A DNA stretch of 64,000 bases from Oxyruncus cristatus (GCA_013399855.1 VXAY01002462.1:1357259-1421258); one strand, 5' to 3'. Shown: positions 37,360 through 51,243, counted from the first letter of the stretch. Program-made: numbers and translations. Notes: generated by a model from the sequence alone, not told the origin.

Positions 37360-37640
37360 TGCAAGAGTCACCAGTTGACGAAAGACATCACAAAGCAGCA
37401 GCAACTCCTACAGACAGCTGCCACAGCCCTGGTACTAGAAGTCACGGACTTCTGGTCATCTCAGCCATAAGGGCTTCAAAACAAAATGGTGCTGTGTGCT
37501 GGGAGGGCCCTGCCCCGCAGGACAACCAAGCTGAGCCATAGCCCACACTCCTCTTGACTTGAGAGTAACTGCAATGCAGTCTCGAGCAGTGGACACCCAT
37601 TAGCATCAGCAGACGATGCAGCTCCTGCACTGCATCTCCC
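37360..37640. other. GC-richer patch with CpGs
   Basis: About 280 bases are clearly richer in G, C and CpG than the flanks, including CCCTGCCCCGCAGG and CTCGAG. A 106-codon minus-strand frame crosses it (37442-37762), but it is Cys/Ser/Leu-rich without clear splice signals. It may be an old repeat remnant or a regulatory patch. Confidence 0.25.
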
Positions 37641-38162
37641 ACTTGAGTTTCACCCGAGAAGAATCCAAATTTGCAAGCTCCAAAGTAGTGTGACAGTGCA
37701 AACTCACATGCACAAATATAGAAAATTCCAGAGTTCAATTCACAGGTACATACCTGACTCAAAATATAACACGAATGTAAGTGCTCCCTTAGAATGTAAG
37801 CAAGGGAAAGATGTGGAGAAGTATATTAACCCAATTAATTTTTTTTTTTTAATCGGGAGGAAAAAAACCCAAAAAACAAAGACCTGCAAAGAGCAGACAA
37901 CCTTTCACAAGTGTTTATCAGACTGCAATCTCATTTGGAGACAAAACCAGGGCTAATATTAAATTGAGGAGGAATTTTCATTTAAAGGGACAAAAAATTC
38001 GCAATTTAAAATGAAAACTGTAGACAATTCATTAGACATTAGAAACCAAAGATTAAATCCAGATCTCTCAATAAATTTCATGGATTTGGACTAAATATAC
38101 AGTACAGCAAAAGTATCACTTAATTATAGTACCACAGATAAGTCCAAAATAATTTATATCAT

Positions 38163-38771
38163 TCACAATCACAGAATCACAAAATAAGCTGATTTGGAAG
38201 GGACCCATACAGATTATCAAATCTTAGCCCTGAACAGGACAACGCCAAGTCACACCATGTGCCTGAGAGCATTGTCCAAATGCATCTTGAACTCTGTCAG
38301 GCTTGGTGCTGTGGCCACTTCCCTGGGGAGCCTGTTCCAGCACCCAACCACCCTCTGCGTGAGGAACCTTTTTCTAATATCCAACCTAAACCTCCCCTGA
38401 CACAACTTCAGGCCATTCCCTCAGGTCCTTTCCTGGTCACCAGAGAAGAGATCAGAGTCTGCCCCTCATCTTCCCCTCAGGAAGTTGCAGGCTTCTGTGA
38501 GGTCTCCCTTCAGTCTCCTCTTCTCCAGGCTGAACAGACCAAGTGACCTTAGCTGCTCCTTATACGGCTTCCCCTCAAGGCCCTTCACCATCCTTGCCAC
38601 CCTCCTTTGGACACTCCCTAATGGCTTAATGTCTTTTTTATATTGTGGTGTCCAAAACTGCACACAATGTTCAAAGTGAGGCCACACCAGTGCAGAGCAG
38701 AGCGGGACAATCACCTCCCTCAACCAGCTGGTGATGCTTTGCTGATGCCCCCCCCGGACACGGTTGGTCCT
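38163..38771 (-). mobile_element. CR1 retrotransposon, best-preserved copy
   Basis: A minus-strand CR1. The given strand begins with the reversed terminal repeat TCACAATCACAGAATCAC and continues through the whole 3' region into the reverse-transcriptase C-terminus. On the minus strand, 38466-38723 is an uninterrupted 85-codon frame with CR1 landmarks: EHCVQFWTPQYKKD, GSVQRRVARMVKGLEG and [18 protein letters not shown]. The retained frame suggests a younger copy than those at 2136 and 8801. It is truncated 5' near 38771, so it cannot be autonomous. Plus-strand open frames in this span are antisense shadows. Confidence 0.94.
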
Positions 38772-38959
38772 ACATGTCAGAGGACTTTTTTACAATTATC
38801 CCTTTATTACCAAGAAGCAAAAAGAAGAATCATATATTTAACTGACAGGGGACAATGAATCACTGGGAAAGCTAAACCCTAAAAATCAGAACCTTGAACT
38901 TTAATGCTTAAGCTAGAAGTCAAAAAGAAAACTCCAAACCATTTTCGTACTATGCATCA

Positions 38960-39024
38960 TTTATCATACCCCACTTTCTAATGGGTTTATCACACCCCAC
39001 TTTCTAATGGGTTTATCACACACC
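38960..39024 (+). repeat. 26-bp tandem repeat, about 2.5 copies
   Basis: The unit (TTTATCACACCCCACTTTC plus TAATGGG) occurs at 38960-38985 with one mismatch, again at 38986-39011, and partially at 39012-39024. Near-identity suggests a recent local duplication. Confidence 0.9.
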
Positions 39025-40804
39025 TTTTTGAGCAAAGCTCGTTATTCATTGTAATAATACTTCCTACAAGTAAACAAGGAGGTCATGAAAACAAACATGA
39101 GACTTGAAGACACCCAGATAGTTACTGTAAGGCTACTTATGCTATTCAATGGAAAAGAAAGACTTCCTAGCTTAATTTAAGCAGCAAGAAAAAGCCACTA
39201 CTAGCTTTGAAAATGCAGCTTTCCCCACCATTCAATTAGGCTTTCTTCTTTTTTCTGCACATTCACACATTAAAACTTCTTGTTCTTTTCATAAACATTT
39301 AAATAATAAATTCCCTTTTCTGCTCTGTACTGCTTAAGGAAATGGGCACAGTAAAGCCTTTATATTCCTTCTTCGCTTTTTTGCCATGTCAAGTCTCTAC
39401 AGATGCCTTGGTTGTGCTTAATGCAATACTAAAGCACTGCTGGAAAGCATTATGACTGGAGCAGCACATTAAAAGGGAGTATCTTAATAGTTGTTACTTT
39501 TCTTTTACATCAACTCTTTAGAAACATCTAAAAACAATTTGGCATTAAAAACATTATTCTTTTTCCTTTCTAACTCATGGCTCTGTTCTAATCTATGATT
39601 CCCCTACAAAGACACTTGAATACAATAGTGCACTAAATTACTATCTTTTGAAGGGAACAAAATATAACTAATAATATGTCATCCCATCCTTGTGCATAAA
39701 GAAGCTCAAATGAGGACCTGGGTGGACCAATGCTAAAGTAAATATTTTGAGACTTCAATATATTTAGCATATTTCAAGTTTCTTGTTATTCTTGCAGAGA
39801 AATGCTGCTCTGCTGAGGAGCTTGCTTGACAGCAAAACTCTATTCTAATGGAAAAGAGCTGTAAACTAAGCGCGTAATAAAAACAACAAATGTGTACAGT
39901 AAACTCCTTCATTCAAATGGAGATGGAAAACAAAGGTCATGATAGAGAGTGAATTATCTTAATGATCTTCCATAGGTAGACTGGCAAGGTTTTGTACATT
40001 TGTTCCATACTTTATCATCTGTTTAGCATCATTACAAACATCACAAAGTATAATAAAAAATTTCACACACAGTAGTAAAGTACAGAGTACAAAAGCAAAC
40101 AAAAAGTATCTTGGTAAACAACCAGCCACTTAAAAGTGTGTCAAGACTGATGCTATTATGTGTCACTCATAATTTTACAAAGGTTACTGCTAGTCAGAGA
40201 TGTCTGCTACCTTATAAATAGGGGATAAAGCTAACCAGAATCTTATCTAGGTAGTTGTTTTCTTAAGAAATTGTTCTAATAAAGCTGCTGTGATCAATGT
40301 TTTTTTCTCTGCATTGTCGACCTTTTCCCTTATCTGCAGCTTGTAGACTTCTCCTGGTCCAAAAGCATCTACTCCTCTGCTTACACAGTGCTGGCCATGA
40401 TGCCCATTTGGTTCTGAAGAACCATCCTGTTACTCACAATGAACGGTAACAGCTTTCTTGCTTTACATCTGCTTTCGTGCTCCTTTTATGGTTGGTTGTA
40501 GTTTAGTATTCCTAAATAATAACCAAGTGCTCCTTCACACTACAGACTTGGGGAACAAGAAACTTGAGGGTTAGATGCTCACACATCACATTGCTCCTAA
40601 AAAATTCAACAAGGCACAACTCATCTATATTCACGCCCCTGCATCTGTACATTTCTTTCTATAATTATGATATTGTACAGTCCACAAACAGCCTAAGCAC
40701 TAAATGATACACTGTAGCTGTTGCTAAGGCAGCAGTACATTTACATGGGTGAAATCTAGCCAGTTTACCCTTGTAAATTATCAATAATTACACTGCTTCT
40801 CCAT

Positions 40805-40890
40805 TAAGGCTGTCACAGCTAAAAAAAAAAAAAAAAAAAANCCTATTTTCGCTTAAGGGCTGTAACAGAAAAAAAAAAAAAAAAAAAAAA
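40805..40890. repeat. Poly(A) tracts and 1-base gap with duplicated flanks
   Basis: TTAAGGCTGTCACAG followed by A20 is followed by an N (40841), then a near copy, TTAAGGGCTGTAACAG, and A22. The two halves are about 48 bases apart. A homopolymer-caused assembly joint that kept two error-bearing copies of one locus is the simplest explanation. Confidence 0.8.
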
Positions 40891-43800
40891 TTGAAATCCT
40901 TGTTATGAAAACTTAACGTAAAATAACGGTTCATCCAGTAAAGAGACCAAATATTTTCCAGCTTATAGAACATTCATAACAATTGTTTTTTGGAAGTGCA
41001 GCAGCGACTCACAGGCTATGCGTCGAGTCACGCAAACTTCTTTGAGAAAGAAAAACACCAACCCAAAACCAGTTGCGTCAAAACTGTTTCATAACCGGTT
41101 TCACTGCAAAGCATCATGCTTCATCTAGGTTAACTGCATTGCAGGTATTCCCATCTTTGGGTAGTTTCAGTAAACTCCTATCTCTGTCCCTCTTTAAGTC
41201 AACACAAGTACTCACAACAGAAAGAATTTTGAAGACTTTTCCTCAGAAAAATAAGTGAGGTTTGTTTACTGCTTTTACCTAGCTGAAACACTTTCAGACA
41301 AAGAGTAAAAATAACAAAGAGTTTTTATTCTGAAGATCACAGATAAAACTTGGCTAAAACACATAACTAGTCTCACACAGAAATCTCTACATATAACCCA
41401 ATTATAATTAAGACCAACTGTGAGTCCTTTAACTAAATTTTCTAGAACTTATCTCCAAAGAAGTAGCTGGGTTTGTCTGTACACAGATTTTGGAATATGG
41501 AAAACATACTCTCAGCAAGTTGTGTATCAGAAAGTGAGCACAACTGTCTAAACTCCAACACAGAGTACCAAAGCCATTGCAAATTATTAATATCAGCTCA
41601 AGTGATTTTATTAGAAGTTCCTGCTATTATGATAATAAAGAATTAGTGGCAAATTAGTAAGTCACAGTAGTTGCATTACAAGACAGTGATACTGAACATG
41701 ATAGTTTAAATGAGACTGGTAAAATATACTTAAGCAGAACATTATTTGCATAAGGAGCTTCATAACTGATATGTCTTTTTCTAATTAAAAATTAAGCTAA
41801 TTTTTTCTGCTATCTCCCAAGATCAATCTACACACAACAGATAAGCATTCTAATCTATACTGTGTAGTATTTGCTGAGAGGATTGTTAAAACTTTTAAAC
41901 TTTCAAATGAAACTTGCTTTGAGAAAGTTTACATTGCATAATCTCCCCCTAAACAGAATGTGCTTGATGAATGGAGAAAAATGTAAAACTATTAAAAATG
42001 TCTGCCTTTAATTTCAGAGAGAGAGATAAGTGTCTGCATGCACATTTATACTGCCTTAAATTCACCTACGTAAAATGCTGCATTAGAAACCAAGCGTTAC
42101 ATTCATGGAGATTTATTCAGTTTTAGTCCCTGAACTTTCGGAAAGACAATATCCATAAAAACCGAACCTTTTCCTTTAGTCTGTTTAATTTCTGCATTGG
42201 GTAAGGTGAATGAAAAGTTCTACAGAAGGGCTATAGCCGATCACATAAAGAGATATTGTACCAGAATGCTTGCAGAAGACAATAAAATTGTGGTTCACCA
42301 ATAGTGACAGTTTTTGAGGCATTTACAGCTGTTATGACATATTCAGGGAAAAAAAGAAAAAAAAAAGTGTGCATTAATCAATAAGGCAGATGATCAACAT
42401 TCCCTCCATAAAATGTGGAACCTTATCTTCCTTTGTAATGTGCTCTGAGATCTGCAGATGACAGACAGCTATAAAGGATGAGAGTGGAGGGAATAAGCAA
42501 GTATCTTTTCAGCTTGGCACACCTGCTAAATATTTTCTAACCTTAAATAACATGAAGTATTTATACCATTTCATCAATATTTAACGAAATAAACACATCT
42601 CTGGTTTTAAATAAGAACATTTATTTAAATTTATTTATTAAAAAGTTAAAATATTTAAAAATTAACCCAGATAATCTTATTAGAATTAATTAAGAGATCA
42701 CCAAAAACATACTGACAGCAAACAGCAATATACAAAGTTTTTCTTATTCCAAGGTTTTACTATTTTAAAGTTACAAAGATTTTTCACGTGCATACAGAAT
42801 TATGTCTAAACTAGAACAATACGAGTAAAACACCTGAAAAAAATGGAAAACCACCTGCATATCAGTCTTCCCTCCTTACATTATTGTCATAATTTAAGAA
42901 ATGTTCAGAAAGCAGCAGTTCGGTTGCAAGTATTAGCTAAGTCAATATATTTAAAAGCTGTTTCTCTAGGCATTACAAACCAGTATTTGCAGTAACCCCC
43001 AAGGTGATTCTGTTTTCCCCATATCACCCTGACTGGTTTTTCCACTGCAACCAGCATAACTTTAGAAGGAACAAAGAAATATTTCAATTATACCAGCAAT
43101 GAAGCATACAACAAGCACTATGCCCATGAAGCCGCAATTGCACAAGAGGAAATTATGTGAGATCTAATTAATCCAAGTTTTGAAATGTCTTTGAACACAA
43201 AATAAAAAAGAGGGCGAATATAGACTCTATTAGAAATATACACAATCACAACCGTATGGATTGGTATTACACTACTATTTGAGCTCTATTTACAATTTAG
43301 ACACAAGTTTTGAAGGGAGGCAGATGATGTGGTATAGTTAATATTTTTGCTTTGAGATCTGCTGAAAAAGTAAATAAAGAACACTGCCTAGCTTCTGTAT
43401 TACTCATCAATTCACTCTTCAGAATCCTCTTGGTGCAAAATGAGAATAAATCAGTGTAAGAGTACCTATTACTGCCCTAAGCAGAGCTGGACTGTATAAT
43501 ACCACAAAGTGGGGGAAATAATCACTGAAGGTGATTCTTTTTTTGTTGTTGTTTTAATGTTTAATTAAAAAAATAGAAAAAATTAAACAGTCACAATATC
43601 TTTGTATTTTTGCACGCTCATCTAACTCTGAACAGCTGTGGCAACGTAATTTGCACCAACAGCAACAAATTCCCATCTCCGTGCATACATCTCTTACACT
43701 GTCTCTTGGGCTTTTATTGTTGCTTCGTCAAGTTAGGAAGATGCCAGCATCAGGAACAGTTACTGCAAGCCACCCAATAACAGATACGGAGGAGGAGGGG

Positions 43801-44955
43801 GAAATCTTTTATGATAATCATCATCTTTGACCAACTCAAAAGATTCCCTTGAAACTAGTGCAGGAGACAATAAGAGTGGAAAGGAGTGTAATAAACACGG
43901 AACAGAATGAAATCAGAACTTTCTTCCACTAAAATATGACACAAGATACACAGAAAAAGAAATTGCAAGAAAAGGAATTCACCATATAAAGCACTGTAAA
44001 GATTACATAGACACTTTTCTTAGTGCAGCCGGAATACCTTCAAGCTGGGCTGGCAGCCCTGCTTCGCAAGCACTGGTGGTTCATGCCACTATTTTGCACG
44101 CAGAGCCTCCAGAGAACCCCCTCTCCACAGCTAGTACAGAACTGCCAGTACAATGTAAATCCACACCTTAACCTGGTGCACAGTAAATTTAGTCGTACAC
44201 AAATCCTAAAAGCAAGATAATTCACCGTATTTTTCAAATAGTTAGCCAGATTGCTGATGTCCATTCAAAAGGAAATTAGTGCCATCTGATCTCACACACT
44301 AACTCCTGAGCACTCCTCTCCTGATGCTCATAGGTGCAGCGTTACTTGGTCTTCATTCAGCAGCAATTCTTCACCTATGCCCCAGAGATCAGAGGCGATC
44401 ATGACATAACAGTTCCATCTAGCCTTAAACCACATTATGTTATGTATTTGCACTAAAACCAATTAACCACTGGAATTCCACTATGTACTTAATAAATATT
44501 TAAAGTCAAAAGATAATTTAGTCATAATATATAGGGCATTTTCTGCAAAAGGCAGAATTTTATTTTAAATAATTCATCCCACATAAATGTACCCATAAAA
44601 GACTACGTGCAACACCAGTGGAAAACCACCTGTTCCATCAGACATTCCCATACATAATAAAAAAAAAAACAAAGAAATAATAAAAAAAAGACTGATTAAA
44701 CAATTTCCATTGTACAATTACCCACATGAGATCCAAAATCATGTTTCAATCACTAAACTTACATATACCATAGAAATACTTTACACTGATGAAGTGACAG
44801 TTATGCAAGATCAAAGCATTTTCCCACATTTGCCTGATGAATTCAAACACCTAATTACAGCTGTAGCAATTCAGTTTAATAATGTACATACATGTTATAA
44901 TTCAATAAAATAGGTAAGAGAATATATTAGCTTAAGCTCAATAGTTATCTTTCAT

Positions 44956-44970
44956 GTATATATATATATA
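44956..44970. repeat. (TA)n microsatellite
   Basis: Seven uninterrupted TA dinucleotides following CATG. Simple repeat. Confidence 0.85.
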
Positions 44971-47900
44971 ATGTGTTTTATAAGGGACAACCCACATAAT
45001 CCCATATACAGATCTACCAGACTATTTCAAAACATCAGTTATTTGCTTTGTGCAATCAGCTTGCTTGACAAATGGATTGAGCATCAAATAATTATATTTT
45101 TTTAACTCACAGTGTGAAGTTTTTTTATTCATTAAGGTTTTGTCTGCTTTGGCTTTTAAGTTATAAAGACTATGGCTTCCAAATGATGTCAAAAAGAAAT
45201 GAAGAGCAACACATTAGCCTCAAACTTTGCCCCAATGCAGTTCTGACAGTATAGACAGGTCGGATAACACCAACTAAGTCAGTAAACAGATCTATTTTAA
45301 TTTCATGCTCAATTAAAAACACAGTGGGTTGCCTAGATTGAGAAGAATGTGGAAACTTTTTTTTTTTTTAAAAGTTTCCCGATTTTAAAGATTTTTTTTT
45401 TTAAGGACAAACTATCATTGCAAAGAAAGAAACGACACAATACATACTTATGGCTGATATGCATACAAGAACTTGAAAAATTAACTTGACGTCTGTTACA
45501 GAACCAAATCTACCTGCTAGAGTGAAAAATGCATGTGCCATCAGGTACACACAAAAAAAAGCAAGCTCTTCAGACATCATATAATTTGTTTAGCTGCAAC
45601 ATACTGTAACTAGTTTTCACTAAATAAACTGAAAACTTTGAATTTGTTGCTGGCTTTCATTTAATTTCATTTTCCCCTTCCCTACACATGAAATAAATAC
45701 CTCCGTATGTTCCACGTCCCTCACACATTTCTTTTACCTGTCTCTTCTCTCTAACTCTGTTCTCAATAATTTCTTGCTCTTCAGCTTCGCAGAATTTTCC
45801 ATCCTGTGTTTTGCTATTCCCTTTCTTTTTCAGTTCTGTTCATATCCTCCACCTCTCTCCATGTTTCAAATACAGCACCACAACATTATAATCAGACAAA
45901 TTCATTTAAAATATTCTAATACAAGATAAGTACAGCCACAAATATTTGGAACTGCTGTTGACAATGACTGGAGAGAGTCATGCATCTCTGCTGATAACAA
46001 CCTTCATGAGCAGCCAAATTTACCCCAGTCTAAAGCTTCCTTCTCTCCCAAGCACCAAAAACCCAAGGCCATTACCACATGCACAAACCACTGCACCAAG
46101 ACTTACGTGAAGACGTTCAGGTCGTCAACTACTGACATGAAACAAAAGGAAACGTAAAGTGGAAATGCAGACCACCATTCATTGCTTACTCTGTTTCTCC
46201 CATGCAGGGTTAAAACTCACTCTTACAACAAGTAACAGTCTGTGGAATAAAAAAGCCACTGTAAAATTAGCCAGAATTTGAAGCTTCAAGTTGCTGCAGC
46301 ATTAGCTGCTGTTCAAAATGCCCTCCTCCCAACACCAGGCAATACTCCAACTAACAGCCACAATTACTACTAGAGTAAGAGGGATGGTATATCAATGCAT
46401 AAGAAAAGAGGCTGAAAGTAGCATGTTGTTTTCTGGTAATGCCAAATAATGAGACTGCAAATGAAAAAAAGAAAATCTACATTTTGGAGGTTTGTTTGTG
46501 GGGTTTTTTTGATTTCCCTGCTGGCCTAAGTCAAATGTTAGCTCTGGGGAAATGTTCACAGCTATCTTTTATGTACACTAACTCCAATATTCTCAAGTCT
46601 AGTGATCTGCAAGTGTAAAGTGGTGGTGTTTTTTTGACTATTTATATTTGTCCTGCTTTGAACTGACAGTTCTTAAAATTGGCATTTACGTGCCCATATG
46701 CATGGACACACAGATTCAAATAATAGCAGCTACGTGACTAAATGCATAAGCATGCTACTTAGTCTTCTGCATTTTATCCCCTGATAAGACAAAATCAGCA
46801 TGCTGTTACCTAAACCAGCAGTAACTAAATAAAAAGAACAAAGAAGGCCTTTGCAATGCTTTAAAGAATTTTAAAAAAACCCTACACCCACTATGCATTT
46901 TAAACAGTGTAAGAATTGCATCTGGAATCTAGATTTGGTGTTGACTCTACAGAGCCTGTGGAGATTCTTGAAACACAAAAAGAAAGAAAGAAATTTATTT
47001 TAGTCATTTGTGAAACCTCAGCTATAATACACCAACTCCTAATTAGAAGTCTGACACCGTAATTAATTTAAACATGGAATAACCTATAACCTGATCACTG
47101 TTCAGTGATTACTAGCAAGATGTTTTTACTGTGACTATAAACTCTAGAATTCTCTGAAAACATGAACTTTAGTCCCCTGGAAATGACCATCATGCGTCAT
47201 CTCATTACTTAGCACCTTTCTGGCAGGAACAAAATTTATTGCCAAAAGGACAAATAAGGAAAAAGAACATCAATGGAGACTTGTGTTACATAAATCTCAA
47301 AGTAACCAATACCCCTGTGAATAGCAGCGTGCCTGGGATCTAAGGGGATCTAAACATGTCTAGTCAGGCCCATTTCTCTGAGTCTTTTTTTTATTTGTTC
47401 TCTAAACAAAAAGAAATATTCAGGTTTCTACAGCACTTGGAATTAACAGAACCCTATTGAAATGGTAGCCAGTCATAGTTTAATGAATTAGAATAATAAG
47501 AAAAGTATAGGAAAGAATCTTTGGACATGGTATAATAACCTCTAATTCCTCTGCATCAGGAAAACATGCTGGTGTTGGATGTTTCTTTCACTAACTTCTC
47601 TAGAGGCATCACTCACTCTTCCTTCCACTGTTTTAGAACTCCCCACAGAGTCTCACAGTTAAAGTAACAACATTTCTTTACTTGCCAGTGCTATCTGGGA
47701 CAAAACTCGGTTACAAATCTGTAGTTCTTATTCTCAGCTACTAATTTCCCTCCACTGGGATTTTTTTTTTAAATACATTTTACTCATTTCGTTGGTTCTG
47801 CAATTTATTTTCTGTTTAGTATTGTCCCGTATTTTCTCTTTGCTGAAGATTTTAATAGGAAAAAACACCTTCATCAGAGAGAGCTCCAGTATTCTCTGTT

Positions 47901-50399
47901 ACTAAACAGGAATGCTGGTACCATACAATGAAAATTTCTGCCATGAAAGTAGCTGCCTATGCCTTTAAGCTACATCAATTTGAAAACCAAATTAAAATGG
48001 TTTTCTGGAGAAACTCACTTACTTATTTAGGTCATTATTTTATTATTTGAAAAAATAACACAATCTGAAGCTGGTACAACTATTCTGTACTATTCTGGTA
48101 CATTCATTCTGAACAAACCTAGGACAGAGAGCAACAGGAGTTAATATTACTGACACCCCTAAAAGTATTTGTCAACAGTATGGAAAACTACATAGAAAGA
48201 CCTTCCCGACAGATGCATTTCACACACAGGGCATTCAGAAGCCTAAAAAAATTCCTCTACCTTTTATGTTTTAAAATGCACTGGAATATTTTGCCTTTTA
48301 CAAAAGCATTGCTCTAACTTACTGAGAAATTTTTAGAGCTCATATTTTGATTTACAAGTTCATATAACGCAGAAGTTGTAGAACCTCCCTCCATCCCTGA
48401 AGAACTCACAACTCAACTGGACAACCTGAGCAACACTCTCTAGCTTTGAAGTTAACTCTTGCAGCACCCAGCAGGGGATAAAGCTGGACAAGCCACAGAG
48501 GACACTTTCTATTTTAATTTTCGCTGACTTAAAACCCTTCCAAAAGCAACGGAAAAGAAACTGCAGCACTTAAATGGAAAGTATTACAACTGATGGCTTA
48601 AAAAAAATTACTGCTTCTACCTATGTAGGGTATTGAGTAGAAAGGCATTTCTCCAACTTCACATCTACTTTTCACAGTCTCTGAAAAGCTGTTTAGAACA
48701 TCAATATTCATTCTTTGAGGTGGAGAAATCTAGGAAGTGTGGACCAAACCTGTCTCCTTGTCTTGGTTTCTCGACCTGCTTCTTGAAGGCAAAGTCTGTC
48801 AAGCAATATCCAGGGAAAAGCTGACAGCAAAAACCTCACAATCAAACCTCATTTGGCAGGTAGTGGCATTTTCTGGCTCCGTTTTCTATCTCCATCTGGT
48901 GAGGCTGCCTTTCAAGATTACAAGAAGACAGTCAAAACACAATAAAGAGTGAAAGCCACAGTTGCCAAAAGTCAATCTCTTTTTAGGTCTAAATGCTAAT
49001 TTCTCTGGCGTCAGATTCTACCTGTCACTGCTCAAAAGCAGGTGATGAGTGAAAGAGCTATCTCCTCAATGCAGTGCTCATCACAATGACAACATGGCTC
49101 ATTTGCAATTTTTGCCTATTAACTTCTGGTAACACACTATTCATACAAACCAATTTGGCATAAACATCAAAGTTGTATATGTATATATATTTTCGTTTGA
49201 TCTAGTACACTATTTTTTTTTTTTAAGGATTCTTCAGCGCCTTTAGTAAGTGATTTGAGAATGGGCTGCTATGGCTAGGAGATGCAGTACACTCCTCCTT
49301 CCAACAGCATCCAGCCCAGCAGATGCAGAGAGAAACCATTTCGCTCACACTTACACACTGACTATGTAGGAGACAGACACTAGAAACAAAAGCTTAAGCT
49401 TAAAACTTAACTTTCAAAAAATACAAATAAAAAACCAGTATCAGACATTCTTCACCAGTGATGCTTTTACTTTTTGCATTTAGTCAGCAAAACAAAAATG
49501 ATTTTTCGTAATACTTCTTGACTTCATAAGCAAATAGTTAATTCCCAAGGCCATGGGATTTTGCATGCAAGCACTATAGGAAAATAATACATAAACTATG
49601 TTAATAAAGATACCTTTCAGTTTACTAACTTTGTTTTAATTATGAATTGGCTCACCTACCATTATTTTTATTTCTAAGAACAGAGTTTCCTACTTAGGTC
49701 CTACTTGGACCTAAGTTCTTAACTGTCCTTTGAAATGTTTGCATTGCCTAAGTATGTAAAAATACAGCAGAGTTACACCGGTTTTAGCATACAAGGTCAA
49801 ACCCACCACATTTTCAGGTGCTGCACACTGCCTCTGGCACAAACCATTAGCTGGAACTTCAGAAAGTAAAATACCCATAATGCATCTAAGTAGTTTTGTT
49901 GAGTTTTTTGGTGCACTTTAGAAAAACAATCCTGCCATCAACAAGTCTAAACTACTGCAGCTAATACGTTTAGGCACTATTAAAAGTTCCTTGTCCTTAA
50001 CAAGAGGACTCTTAATCAATAAAAATGTCAAAGCCAAATCGGTTTTTCTTTTTTCTTCTTCTTGATCATATCAACTCAGAAACTCCCAATGCTACAAATT
50101 ACCACTTCTAATCCTTCTCCCATACAGTGGAGTCCCTCTTCCTTTACAGGGAGGGTCAAGGTGAAATGCTTATGATGTAGAGCTGAAGCCTTGCAGTTCC
50201 CTAATTACCAGGCCCTCCAGACAAGAAAACTGGTGCATGTGAACCAAATTCCAACAACACTAATGCATTAATGACTGACATGTGGCAGAGGCACAGACAC
50301 ACAGATGCAGCTTGACATTAATGGAGAGATTTGCCTGTGGTCATGCACATAGAGTGGGGGGAAAAATAGACCCACCTGCCTCATGTTTAAACCTGAGTA

Positions 50400-50760
50400 T
50401 GAAATCAAATGTCAGACAAGATTAATTAGATGCCTAGAGTTTTATTCTTTTCTGTTGATAGAAAAAGCACATTTCCATAATGTGAGGAAGCATTTATGTG
50501 GATAGCAAATCAGGTTGACATTGAGAGAAGGTTTACTTTATTGTGAATGCTAGCTGTGTGGTGCTTGTCAGTGCAATTACTTTCTGCTCAAGTGGTTTGC
50601 TTTTTAACATTTTATTATCTTAACAATAAAAACCCTGGAAGTAATAATTATTTATTATGCTAATTCTTTAGCTTTTTTATTATTAATTTCTGCCAGACCA
50701 TTAAAACTTGCTGTTTTGCAGAAATAAAGCTGATTTATTAATATTCAGCCAAATAAGAAA
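50400..50760. promoter_or_regulatory. Possible conserved non-coding element
   Basis: This block has long homeodomain-type AT motifs embedded in mixed-composition sequence: GATTAATTAGATG, AATAATTATTTATTATGC, TTTATTATTAATTTC and TTATTAATATTCAGCC. It also has balanced GC segments such as GAATGCTAGCTGTGTGGTGC. No open frame or repeat explains it. The call is an impression that needs cross-species alignment. Confidence 0.22.
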
Positions 50761-51243
50761 GAAAAAAAAAAGGCAAAAACAATCTCTTTACTGGTAATTA
50801 GTTACAAACCAGTCAATTTGTACACTTATCAGTTTCCCCTTAAGTTCTATTTTTATTTATTCAATACCCAACATTTCTAACATCATTCTGATCGAAAACA
50901 ACCTCAAAACACTAAGTCCACTGCAGCACTTTTTATAAAGAATGATTTAAACAGTCTGAGAGGCAGCAGGATTTTAGACCACTCTGAAAATGCACTATAC
51001 TCAAGGACTGCATTTTAATTATGGAAACCTTTTAGAACATCCCTGTTTTATTAACAGTAAGTGAAAGACTATAAACAAGGCTTCAGTATGCACCACTTCT
51101 TCTGAATCCTGCCTAAAGCCCTCAAGGGGAAACAGCTTCAATGTGCTTTCATTTCTTCCCCCAAGCATTCTCATCTCTGAATGCCTCTTCTCACCAGCTT
51201 TAAAATTCGCTTAACGTAACAACCACACAGTTATGCTTTTTTC

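Larger units (their letters stand above)
32536..38162. other. Unique AT-rich DNA
   Basis: It contains the small exon-like segment 33713-33771, a short (TAG)n run near 34869-34880, an A15 run at 34288-34302, and a GC-richer patch at 37360-37640 with several CpGs. A minus-strand frame at 36455-36640 looks weakly protein-like. No interspersed repeat was recognised. Confidence 0.5.
39025..50399. other. Unique AT-rich DNA
   Basis: No interspersed repeat and no convincing exon was found in this 11-kb stretch. It contains homopolymers (A20 and A22 around 40841; T runs near 45357, 47761 and 49210), a very AT-rich block at 42600-42690, a (TA)n run at 44956-44970, and a 7-bp inverted repeat ATCACTG/CAGTGAT at 47094-47109. 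Composition fits a large intron. Confidence 0.55.

Noticed and set aside
38194..38858. Several plus-strand open frames of 60-95 codons
   Set aside because: All lie antisense within or at the edge of the CR1 at 38163-38771.
40788..40973. Minus-strand open frame of mainly Phe
   Set aside because: It is translated poly(A)/poly(T) homopolymer across a gap.
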